Shown piece by piece: positions 36,866-44,636 of a stretch of 44,636 nt of DNA. The stretch lies in NCBI GenBank assembly GCA_009731375.1, contig BJOX01000028.1:886669-931304 (forward strand), written 5' to 3'. The DNA is from Paulinella micropora (taxonomy: Eukaryota > Cercozoa > Imbricatea > Euglyphida). Positions within the stretch are counted from its first letter, which is position 1. Each line of letters starts with the position of its first letter. A model generated the notes under the pieces. The model made no database searches, was not told where the DNA came from, and saw only the letters and a list, made by a program, of their open reading frames with translations. The position numbers and the translations under genes are program-made.

Positions 36866-37856
36866 CACCGCCGCGCCTCTTTACGCCGAGGAAAGCGCCC
36901 GTCCATGCAAATAGCATCGGCGGTATCTGCAACACACACTACACGCATTTCCGCCGGTGTCACTGGACGCTGCCGCGTCGCTTCGTGCCCTTCGGCGCCC
37001 GCCAGCACCCCCAGCGTCGCCAGAACCTGCCTCACGCACTACACACACTCTCCATCGCATCGCCAACGCCTCTACTCTCATGCCTTATGGACTTTCAGCT
37101 GCTCCTAACAATACACATCATGAGGTACGGGTGTCCCCGAGTGGAGCCAGATCGGACGGCGTGCCGCTGAAACTCCTTCCCCCACGTGGGTATAGAAGGC
37201 GCGAACCTAGCGGTACCTATAGGGTCTTACAGACAAGTATAGTAATCCCAGCCGAAGCTGCTCAGTTAGAAATGCAACGGTGGAGGGTGTGAATGCATGG
37301 GGCAAGGCACGGCAACGCAGCAAGGCACTGGCAAGGCATTGGGACCGACTGAAGCCCCTCTCCAACGTGCGCTCATCATGTGTTCCAGTTAGGCAACCCC
37401 GAAGAAGCGAAGATAGGGAGGAGACAAAACCCAGATAGGATGAAGATAGGATTAACATGAAGCCGAAATGGAGCCGAGTTGGAACAGGTCAACTCAGCCC
37501 CATCTCGGCTCAATGTGAATCCTATCTTCAACCCATCTCGGTACTGTTTCCTCCGAATGCTCACCTCAACAAGATCACCAAACCGGAACTGGAAGCCCCC
37601 AGGCATTTACTCGGCAGGAAATTCGGCGAAAATGGGCTAACCAGGAAACCAGACCCAAACCAACAGCCAAGAAAAACGAGCCAACCAACAATCCAACAGA
37701 CAACCCCACAACCTGCCTGGCCGAACCCCTACCGAGTAAATGCCCAGTTGAGAGTTGCGCATATCCCGGTGACCGCCCTCCCCAAGCGGTCACCTTCGTG
37801 GGGAGAGGCCCAACCACCTCCTCTTCCCATGGAGTGCCATCTTGTGCACCCCTCCA

Positions 37857-37857
<1 letters not shown>
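36866..37857 (-). promoter_or_regulatory. Putative 5' leader / internal promoter region of the LINE
   Basis: Unique, GC-rich sequence without a long ORF on the element's strand. Two foldbacks are notable. One spans about 37442-37529, with arms around GAAGATAGGATTAACAT and ATGTGAATCCTATCTTC. The other is a perfect 9-bp hairpin, GGTGACCGC / GCGGTCACC, at 37768-37794. LINEs usually carry an internal promoter here, but no core promoter motif was identified, so the role is inferred from position. Confidence 0.45.
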
Positions 37858-37906
<49 letters not shown>

Positions 37907-37933
37907 GTAACAATAATAATAATAATAATATAT
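37858..37933. repeat. AAT tract at the 5' border of the LINE
   Basis: (AAT)n with a short GTAAC interruption. It matches the repeat type on the 3' side of the element. Confidence 0.9.
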
Positions 37934-38115
37934 TCATAGATTAGTCTAAATGGATACGCAGATGCGTAGATCTAGGTAGATTGATAGCTATAGATAGATA
38001 AATAGAGATAGATATAGACAGACTGCCAGATCCACGCGTGAACTTTATCTATATGTATATGTGTATGTATATGTGTATGTATACGTATATGTAGATGTAT
38101 ATGTATATGCATATG

Positions 38116-38170
<55 letters not shown>

Positions 38171-38206
38171 CTACCTTCAACATTGAGTGAGCAAAGGTCA
38201 AGTGAA
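37934..38206. repeat. GATA-like, TATG, AC and AT tracts
   Basis: Degenerate GATA (37985-38020), TATG hexamer-like (38048-38122), AC (38125-38146) and AT (38147-38170). No gene. Confidence 0.8.
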
Positions 38207-38342
38207 AATTTTCGGCCAGTGGTTTGTCACCGCAGAATACGCTGTTTTTGCACAAGACTTTGGGTGGCCGGAATTTTCCCAAGTTTTTTCACCGCAAGAT
38301 ACGTTTTTTTTTTCCGAAATTTGAAAAGGCGGAAATTCTTCA
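38207..38342 (+). mobile_element. Dispersed two-unit repeat (68 bp x 2), copy 3
   Basis: Two units with CACCGCAGAATACG and CACCGCAAGATACG, and the GGTGGCCGGAATTTTCCC joint. It matches 22783-22916 in orientation. The right end is more diverged (AAAAGGCGGAAATT instead of GAGGTGGCCGAAATT). Confidence 0.75.
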
Positions 38343-38408
38343 CTTTTCCTAAGCTCGAGGTTACTATATACATACATATATATATGTATGTATATATATA
38401 TAAGCTTT

Positions 38409-38440
<32 letters not shown>

Positions 38441-38635
38441 AGCATTAACATTCTCAAGAAAGGATTCCACAAAAATGTCCACGACTTTTCTATGTCATCT
38501 ATATCCATCTATCTATCCGTCTCTACCTATCTATCTATCTATCTATCCATCTATCTATCTATCTATCTATCAACCTGTGTACATTGTTTGCAACTTGATC
38601 CGTGTCAGTAAGTTTAGAGATGGAAGTAAGACGTG

Positions 38636-38668
<33 letters not shown>

Positions 38669-38670
38669 CA

Positions 38671-38714
<44 letters not shown>

Positions 38715-38761
38715 GTACCTATCTATCTATCCTCTATGTATATAATATATATATATATATA

Positions 38762-38809
<48 letters not shown>

Positions 38810-38838
38810 TATATACATATATATATATACATATATAT

Positions 38839-38869
<31 letters not shown>

Positions 38870-38870
38870 C
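38343..38870. repeat. AT/ATAC, CTAT and CT tracts
   Basis: AT/ATAC (38365-38440), unique about 38441-38500, CTAT (38503-38570), unique, CTAT (38637-38669), AT and GT/AT (38673-38842), CT (38843-38870). Confidence 0.85.
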
Positions 38871-38899
38871 TTCATAAGTGCGCATCTCCTACATACATT

Positions 38900-39125
38900 C
38901 GTGCATACACCTATACATGAGATTGTCTACAAATACATCCGATGTCAGCAAAAACTTTCGCTCAATCTGCGGTCCAAGTTCTCCCAGCAAATTTTACCGT
39001 ATTTTCCCGTTTCGTCTCCTACACCTATGCATACACGTCCACAAATACACCCGGAACTTTCACGCAATCTGCGGACAAAGTTTTCCCGACAAAACTTTAC
39101 CGTATTTTCCCGTGAAAGTTTCCGG
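38900..39125. repeat. Two tandem units of about 100 bp
   Basis: The units share TACAAATACAYCCG, CTTTCRCGCAATCTGCGG-like and TTTTACCGTATTTTCCCGT (first copy about 38927-39010, second 39030-39114), with about 15-20 percent divergence. No coding function recognised. Confidence 0.8.
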
Positions 39126-39253
39126 CGTCTCCTAGTTCGGCTTGTCTCTGATTGTGCATGTGTTAGTAACTGCCGACGCAGTGCGCCACCTGGGGGCGTA
39201 TAAGACTCCGCGCCAAGTTTGAAAATATTGATATTAATGCTCTCTCTCCGAGT

Positions 39254-39289
<36 letters not shown>

Positions 39290-40505
39290 GCTGGTGCATC
39301 TTTCCAGCGATAATTAATATCATGTTCTTTTTTTTACTTTCCTTCTTACGCCGCAGGCTTCGTCTTCCCACTCACGCCGACGAGTGGCAAGTTTCTATTC
39401 AAGAGTGATTGCGTAAAAAAAAAATTCACACTGATATTAATACTGTGATCATAGGACTCAGTTAGATCTAATTTTCCTTTAAAATTTCCTTTCTTTCCTT
39501 ACTTTTTCTTTGTTCAAGTTTCTTTTTCTCACCTCTTCACTACCGGTATTGAATTGTATTTTTCAACTTGCCTGCCTTTTTTTTCTTCTAAAAGCAAGCG
39601 TTCGTCAATAGCATGATTAATAAAGTCGCTCCATCGGGTCGGCCCTTGAAAAGGCTTTTTTGTTACCGGCACTAAGTATGAATAATATTAAACTTAAGCA
39701 CCTTGAGATGTTGACTGCACTGAGATGCTCTCCGCCGGCCGGTTTGTTCGTCTCCCACTGGCAGCCATCCCCTCTCAACCGACTTGACTTTGACAGCACG
39801 GTAACACAATCTTCTTCCTCTATATATTAAAGAGGATTTAATATCATTGGTGGGAAAATGTGGGAGACAATCAAAGCTCGGCAAGCAACAAAGGAAACAA
39901 CCAACCCATTTCCTATTCTTGTCCAACCTAACGATAACAATTCCGGTCTAAAACTTGAACTACTACCGGTTACTTACTCAGTACTATTAATATTATCGTT
40001 ATCTTGTCACGGATGATGGACATTGTGCCTTAAACAACACTGATCCAAATACACATCTGAGAATGTGTAGTTCATCTACACACGCCATGTGTAGGGGTAC
40101 TATGACTAGAACTGTAGAAAGTATATAAGAAATATTCATTACCTATCTGAGCGTAGGTGACAAGGTGACACTTTTTCACCAGAATTCCGGCAGTTATATC
40201 AAAACTTTACATATTTAAGTGTTATTACGTGCGGGCCCGCAACCACAGGAAACTCCTCGTTTCACATCTGCACTCAGCCCCCAAACCGATCTCGACTCAG
40301 ATTATACCGTCCCAGATTTGTCCCAGACATAGAATTTTTTTTTCGCCGATTTTTGTTTTCCCACTCAGCTAGTGGCAAGTATTCTATCAAAACAGTGGTT
40401 GCGTAACAGATATAGCATGACTCTGGCTCATTGATACTATCGTGAGGCGCCTCGTGAAGCCAGTGCGACAGACTACTAGTAACAAGCTACAGCTGCTACT
40501 AACTA
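39126..40505. other. About 1.4 kb of plain sequence, no gene recognised
   Basis: The least repetitive stretch outside the LINE. Contents: a CT run running into a (GC)n run (about 39255-39289), T- and A-rich segments, and two diverged copies of a roughly 50-bp sequence (CCCACTCACGCC...GAGTGGCAAG at 39371-39410 and CCCACTCAGCTAGTGGCAAG at 40359-40378, both followed by TTGCGTAA). Short ORFs (under 90 codons) have no recognisable domain. It could be intergenic or intronic. Confidence 0.5.
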
Positions 40506-41570
40506 CTGTGTATGTCATGTTATGTTACAACAGTTATGTTATAGTATGTTGTGTTATGTCATGTTATGTTGTGTGATGTTATGTGGTGTAATGTTATGTA
40601 TTGTTATGTAATGTTATGTAATGTTATGTTATGTATGTTACTGTATGTTATGTCACCATGTTATGTTATGTTATGTTATGTTATGTTATCTTATGTTAGG
40701 TATGTTATGTTATGTGATGTGATGTGATGTGATGTGTTGTGATGTGATGTGATGTGATGTGATGTGATGTGATGTGGCGATGTTATGTTATGTGATGTTA
40801 TGTTATATTATGTTATGCTATGTTATGTTTTATGTTATGTGTTATGTTATGTCATGTTATGTTATGTTATGTTATGTTATGTTGTGTTATGTTATGTTAC
40901 GTTATGTTATGTCACGTCATTTCATGTTATGTTATGTCACGTCATTTCATGTTATGTTATGTTATGTTATGTTATGTTATCTTATCTTATGTTATGTTAT
41001 AGTTTGTTGTGTTATAGTTTGTTATGTTATGTTATGTTATGTCATGGTATGCTATGTCATGGTATGTTATGTCATGGTATGTTATGGTATGTTATGTTAT
41101 GTTATGTTATGTTATGTTGTGTTGTGTTATGTCATGTTAATGTCATGTTATGTTATGTCATATTATGTCATGTTATGTTATGTCTTATGTTATGTTATGT
41201 TATTTTATGTTATGTTATGTTATGTTAGGTGATGTTATGTTAGGTTAGGTTAGGTTATGTTATGTTATTATATTAAGGTATATTCTGGTATGTTATGGTA
41301 TGTTATGTTATGTTATGTTATGTTGTGCATGTTATGTTATGTTATGTTATGTTATGTTGTGTTATGTTGTGTTATGTTGTGTTATGTTATGTTATGTTAT
41401 GTTATGTTACGTTATGTTATGTTATGTATGTTATGTTTTGTCTTGTCTTGTTATGTCATGTTATGTCATGTAATGTTATGTCATGTTATGTCATGTTATG
41501 TCATGTTATGTTACGTCATGTTATGTTGTGTTAGGTTTATGTTATGTTTATGTTATGTCATGTTATGGGG
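40506..41570. repeat. TTATG / TGATG pentanucleotide array, about 1 kb
   Basis: (TTATG)n with TCATG, TGTTG and GGTATG variants and a pure TGATG block at about 40711-40773. The Cys-Tyr-Val-Met-Leu frames are repeat translations. Confidence 0.95.
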
Positions 41571-41708
<138 letters not shown>

Positions 41709-41991
41709 NNNNNNNNNNNNNNNNNNNNNNNNNNNNNNNNNNNNNNNNNNNNNNNNNNNNNNNNNNNNNNNNNNNNNNNNNNNNNNNNNNNNNNNNNNNN
41801 NNNNNNNNNNNNNNNNNNNNNNNNNNNNNNNNNNNNNNNNNNNNNNNNNNNNNNNNNNNNNNNNNNNNNNNNNNNNNNNNNNNNNNNNNNNNNNNNNNNN
41901 NNNNNNNNNNNNNNNNNNNNNNNNNNNNNNNNNNNNNNNNNNNNNNNNNNNNNNNNNNNNNNNNNNNNNNNNNNNNNNNNNNNNNNNNNNN
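41709..41991. other. Assembly gap (283 N)
   Basis: Unresolved bases between poly(G) and GGA repeat. Confidence 0.98.
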
Positions 41992-42149
41992 AGGGCGGAG
42001 CTGGAGGAGGAGGAGGAGGAGGAGGAGAAGGAGGACGAGGAGGAGGAGGAGGAGGAGAAGGAGGAGGAGGAGGGAGGAGGGAGGAGGGAGGAGGAAGGAG
42101 GAAGGAGGGAGGAGGAAGGAGGAGGAGGAGGAGGAGGAGGAGGAGGAAG
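41992..42149. repeat. GGA purine tract
   Basis: (GGA)n with GAA and GGGA variants; homopurine. Confidence 0.95.
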
Positions 42150-42408
42150 CCAGTGATAAAAAAGGAAAGAGGGGGGCCGCCATGCATAAACGATCCCGCT
42201 TACAATAACACAAATCCATGTCGTAATACAAGCTACATATCGCGCAACATATCCAAATATAAATATTTATAACATTAATACCGAGCCTCTTAATATCCGA
42301 TCAATATTGAATAACTAGGGTTCCACCTTACATAAAGGTGTGACTTTAATAGCTATACTTTTCACGTGGACGAGCCCAATTTGTAAAATTGTTCTCTCAA
42401 TAAAAACG
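42150..42408 (+). other. Possible 3' end of an unidentified retroelement
   Basis: Unique sequence that ends CTCTCAATAAAAACGAAGAAG: an AATAAA-type polyadenylation signal immediately before (GAA)n. A LINE or SINE 3' terminus with a GAA tail would look like this. A hairpin CACCTTACATAAAGGTG lies at 42326-42342. No ORF. Confidence 0.45.
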
Positions 42409-42510
42409 AAGAAGAAGAAGAAGAAGAAGAAGAAGAAGAAGAAGAAGAAGAAGAAGAAGAAGAAGAAGAAGAAGAAGAAGAAGAAGAAGAAGAAGAAGAA
42501 GAAGAAGAAG

Positions 42511-42540
<30 letters not shown>
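42409..42540. repeat. GAA triplet tract
   Basis: About 44 uninterrupted GAA units. Homopurine, triplex-prone. It joins directly to reverse transcriptase coding sequence on the right. Confidence 0.97.
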
Positions 42541-42542
<2 letters not shown>

Positions 42543-42544
42543 CA

Positions 42545-43392
42545 CATGGAACAATCTTTGCCTACGCTGATGATACTACACTCATAATTGCAGCATCTAA
42601 CAAAGAGCAACTACAAGAGCATGCACAAACCGATACAACCAACCTTGTACGCTACTTTCATAGACAGAATCTTGTACCTAACCCTACTAAGACAACATAC
42701 ACGATCTTCCACAAGTTTGGACAGGACGTAAAGCTGCAGCTGGCGATCGGCGAGACGAAACTCGAACATGAGAAACAGGTCAAACTACTGGTACAACTGT
42801 CCAAAGCAACCTATCTTTCAGAAAACATGTACAAACAATTGCTGTCCGTCTACAGCCGTTTGTACAAATGTTTCGACATGTTAACCAGCTACTACCCACT
42901 CATATTCTTGTCCAACTATACTATAGCCACGTCTACTCCCTCCTAACATATAATATATCTATCTTGGGATCCGACACCCCAAACACCATCACCTACCCTC
43001 TCATCACCATGCAAAAAAAGATAATACGTCTGATAAGCCTAGCATCACCGAGAGCACCCACCGCACCCTTATTTGCTAAACTCAGACTTCTAACTATACC
43101 TAATATATATAAATATCGTGTATGTATGGAGACACATTCACACACCTATCCTACTTTCACAACATTCCTCCCCCTCCACTATAACAACTTCAAACCAATC
43201 ACCGCCGTACATAGTCACAACAGAAGACGCTCAAAAAAACAACTGCTATATCGTGACTCAAATAGTGCTTACTATAGCAGTATTGCAGTGTTTAGCAAGC
43301 TACCGGAAGCACTCCAAAGGATCAAGGAAAAAGCGGAGTTCAAATGCGCACTCCTGGACTATCTACTCTGCGAACAGCAGAATGAATCTTAG
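42545..43392 (+). pseudogene. LINE reverse transcriptase fragment, frameshifted
   Basis: From 42545 the frame reads HGTIFAYADDTTLI, the YADD catalytic motif of a reverse transcriptase, then a KTTYTIF-like thumb region. At about 42789 the reading passes to the next frame by an apparent one-base deletion and continues (NLSFRKHV, then LYYSHVYSLLTYNISILG, then MQKKIIRLI) to a TAG at 43390-43392. This C-terminal pattern is typical of Jockey/CR1-like LINEs and differs from the element at 31.7-36.9 kb. Everything upstream of the YADD motif (endonuclease and fingers) is missing; the fragment starts at a GAA tract. It is inactive as it stands. Confidence 0.88.
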
Positions 43393-43500
43393 CTTGCTCT
43401 GTCTCTCTCTCCCTCTCTCTCTCTCTCTTTTCTTCGCCCCCCCCCTTCTCTCTCTCTCTCTTTTTCTTTCTTCTTTTTTTTTTGTTTTTTTTTTTTTCGA
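43393..43500. repeat. CT, C and T runs
   Basis: Pyrimidine-rich tract directly after the RT stop codon. Confidence 0.9.
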
Positions 43501-43775
43501 ACCAAACTAATGAAATATTAACTGAAGGGCACAGTTAACATTACATTCTAGTTTGGAACAGCATTTCCGACATCTTTTATTTCTCCTTTCTTTTTTCAAC
43601 CAAATTAATGAAATATTAATTTCTCAACCAAATTAATGAAATATTAACTGAAGGGCACAGTTAACGTTTCATCCTAGTTTGGATCTTTTTTTTTTCCCTC
43701 TTTCTTTCTTAAACTAAATTAATGAAATATTAACTGAAGGGCAAAGTTAACATTTCGTTCTAATTTGGATCTTCT
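43501..43775 (+). repeat. 3' region of the LINE fragment: three units of about 60 bp
   Basis: Units at about 43500-43557, 43627-43684 and 43712-43769 share AATGAAATATTAACTGAAGG, then GCACAGTTAAC and CTAGTTTGGA. A partial copy of the unit start lies at about 43600-43621. TTAACTG...CAGTTAA within each unit is inverted. Tandem repeats in LINE 3' UTRs are common, so this is probably the tail of the same element. Confidence 0.75.
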
Positions 43776-43819
43776 TCCCTGTCTCTCCGACCATACACAT
43801 ATCATAACCAGTACGATGT

Positions 43820-43827
43820 ATTATTAA

Positions 43828-43925
<98 letters not shown>

Positions 43926-43941
43926 TTATTATCATTATTAT
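43820..43941. repeat. ATT and AGT triplet tract
   Basis: (ATT)n 43828-43874, (AGT)n 43875-43924, then ATT/ATC up to the SINE head. Confidence 0.95.
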
Positions 43942-44174
43942 GGACACCGTGATAGCCCAGTGGTCAAGTTCTACCATCTGGGCCCTGTCGCCAGTTCGAT
44001 TCCCGTCGGTGCCACCAGTATTTTCATTGAACATACCGATCCGTTTNNNNNNNNNNGAGTAATGTTCTATGCCGTCACTTATTAGAGCTTATCGTCAATT
44101 CTTCGTACTCCCCTCACGGGTGAGACGATGGAGGCGCATGTGCAGAAATGCATCAGCCATTGACAGAGAAGCAC

Positions 44175-44175
<1 letters not shown>
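43942..44175 (+). mobile_element. tRNA-derived SINE, copy 2
   Basis: Head 43942-44015 with A-box-like TAGCCCAGTGG (43953-43963) and B-box-like GTTCGATTCCC (43994-44004). The body matches copy 1 at 17108-17373, interrupted by a 10-base gap (44047-44056) where copy 1 has its 33-bp duplication. The hairpin CTCACGGGTGAG lies at about 44113-44124. It ends GACAGAGAAGCAC and passes into (TAT)n. Both flanks are ATT repeat, as in copy 1. Confidence 0.88.
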
Positions 44176-44367
<192 letters not shown>

Positions 44368-44508
44368 TTTAATATATTACAACGCTACTTTAATAATATT
44401 AATAATATAAGGTCACCGTCTTAGTTAAACCAATGGCCTTCGGGCTAACGATTTGTATGGATGACCAGAGGTCACTTGTAAAAGTAACTTCATTAAACCG
44501 AAGGCAAA
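44368..44508. other. Unique stretch before terminal GAA tract
   Basis: Contains AGGTCACCGTC and AGAGGTCACTTG and ends AAACCGAAGGCAAAG before (GAA)n. It may be another retroelement 3' end with a GAA tail; nothing recognised. Confidence 0.35.
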
Positions 44509-44636
44509 GAAGAAGAAGAAGAAGAAGAAGAAGAAGAAGAAGAAGAAGAAGAAGAAGAAGAAGAAGAAGAAGAAGAAGAAGAAGAAGAAGAAGAAGAAGA
44601 AGAAGAAGAAGAAGAAGAAGAAGAAGAAGAAGAAGA
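44509..44636. repeat. GAA triplet tract, runs off the window
   Basis: At least 42 uninterrupted GAA units; the end lies outside the window. Confidence 0.97.

Larger units (their letters stand above)
31745..37857 (-). mobile_element. Full-length-looking non-LTR (LINE) retrotransposon in an AAT microsatellite
   Basis: The minus-strand unit comprises a roughly 990-bp leader (36866-37857), one long ORF (31757-36865), about 12 bases of 3' UTR and an (ATT)n tail. No long terminal repeats are seen. Both borders are AAT/ATT repeat (31611-31744 and 37858-37933), so the left and right limits are placed where the triplets stop; the 5' limit is an inference. The ORF is intact, with an upstream in-frame stop, so this copy may have been recently active. 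Its GC content is clearly higher than the surrounding repeats, as expected of an insertion. Confidence 0.8.

Noticed and set aside
36866-37857. Separate ORF1 upstream of the LINE ORF
   Set aside because: Only short ORFs occur on the element's strand there, and the RNA-binding-like and basic segments are already at the N terminus of the long ORF.
39617-39926. Two overlapping minus-strand ORFs of 60-84 codons in the plain region
   Set aside because: Short, no recognisable domain, no splice or start evidence; expected by chance.
43942-44015. Functional tRNA gene
   Set aside because: A- and B-box-like motifs are present, but the acceptor, D and anticodon stems do not pair well and a SINE body follows; treated as a SINE head.

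Overview
This window is nuclear DNA of a eukaryote, and most of it is simple-sequence and low-complexity repeat. No host protein gene, rRNA gene or CRISPR array is recognisable. The only long, compositionally complex coding sequence is one non-LTR (LINE-type) retrotransposon ORF on the minus strand (31757-36865). A second, broken LINE fragment lies at 42545-43392. Two copies of a tRNA-derived SINE, several miniature foldback elements and a LINE-like 3'-end repeat also point to a eukaryote. I cannot name the organism: a marine invertebrate or a repeat-rich protist/alga would both fit. Assembly gaps lie at 467-476, 3879-4157, 20037-20046, 22438-22447, 23153-23162, 23709-23718, 24238-24275, 41709-41991 and 44047-44056.

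Layout. 1-5.2 kb: GATA/CTAT and AACT microsatellites with three copies of a dispersed repeat that ends in a GATA tail. 5.2-8.6 kb: CTT/CTA, AACT, AT-rich, TTTG and TTAG tracts. 8.7-10.9 kb: TTAG array with a recurring CT-rich spacer. 10.9-13.3 kb: TTAGTCAG octamer satellite. 13.6-14.0 kb: a fourth GATA-tailed copy. 14.0-15.0 kb: the same octamer in reverse complement. 15.1-15.95 kb: three long foldbacks. 16-17.9 kb: AAT tracts with the first SINE copy. 18-19.3 kb: 13 copies of a core separated by ACAT. 19.3-24.6 kb: GATA, GATT, ACAT and CTAT tracts plus a dispersed 68-bp-unit repeat. 24.6-25.1 kb: foldback with a 55-bp tandem. 26.0-30.5 kb: a divergent AAC/GAC and GAT array with 19 copies of a conserved core, interrupted by the fifth GATA-tailed copy. 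31.7-37.9 kb: the LINE, bounded by AAT tracts. 38-40.5 kb: dispersed repeats and about 1.4 kb of plain sequence. 40.5-42.5 kb: TTATG array, a 110-base G run, GGA and GAA tracts. 42.5-43.8 kb: LINE fragment and its 3' region. 43.9-44.6 kb: second SINE copy, then ATT and GAA.

Two themes stand out. First, at least seven unrelated short cores (about 15-60 bp) each alternate with their own microsatellite in tandem series. Short unique sequence and microsatellite appear to be amplified together as modules. Second, retroelements and microsatellites are physically linked: the LINE and both SINE copies are bordered by AAT/ATT on both sides, share a similar last dozen bases before the ATT tail, and may be a mobilising pair. 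Another family, with a shared 3' end and variable 5' ends, carries GATA tails. All functional statements about these repeats are inference from sequence alone.
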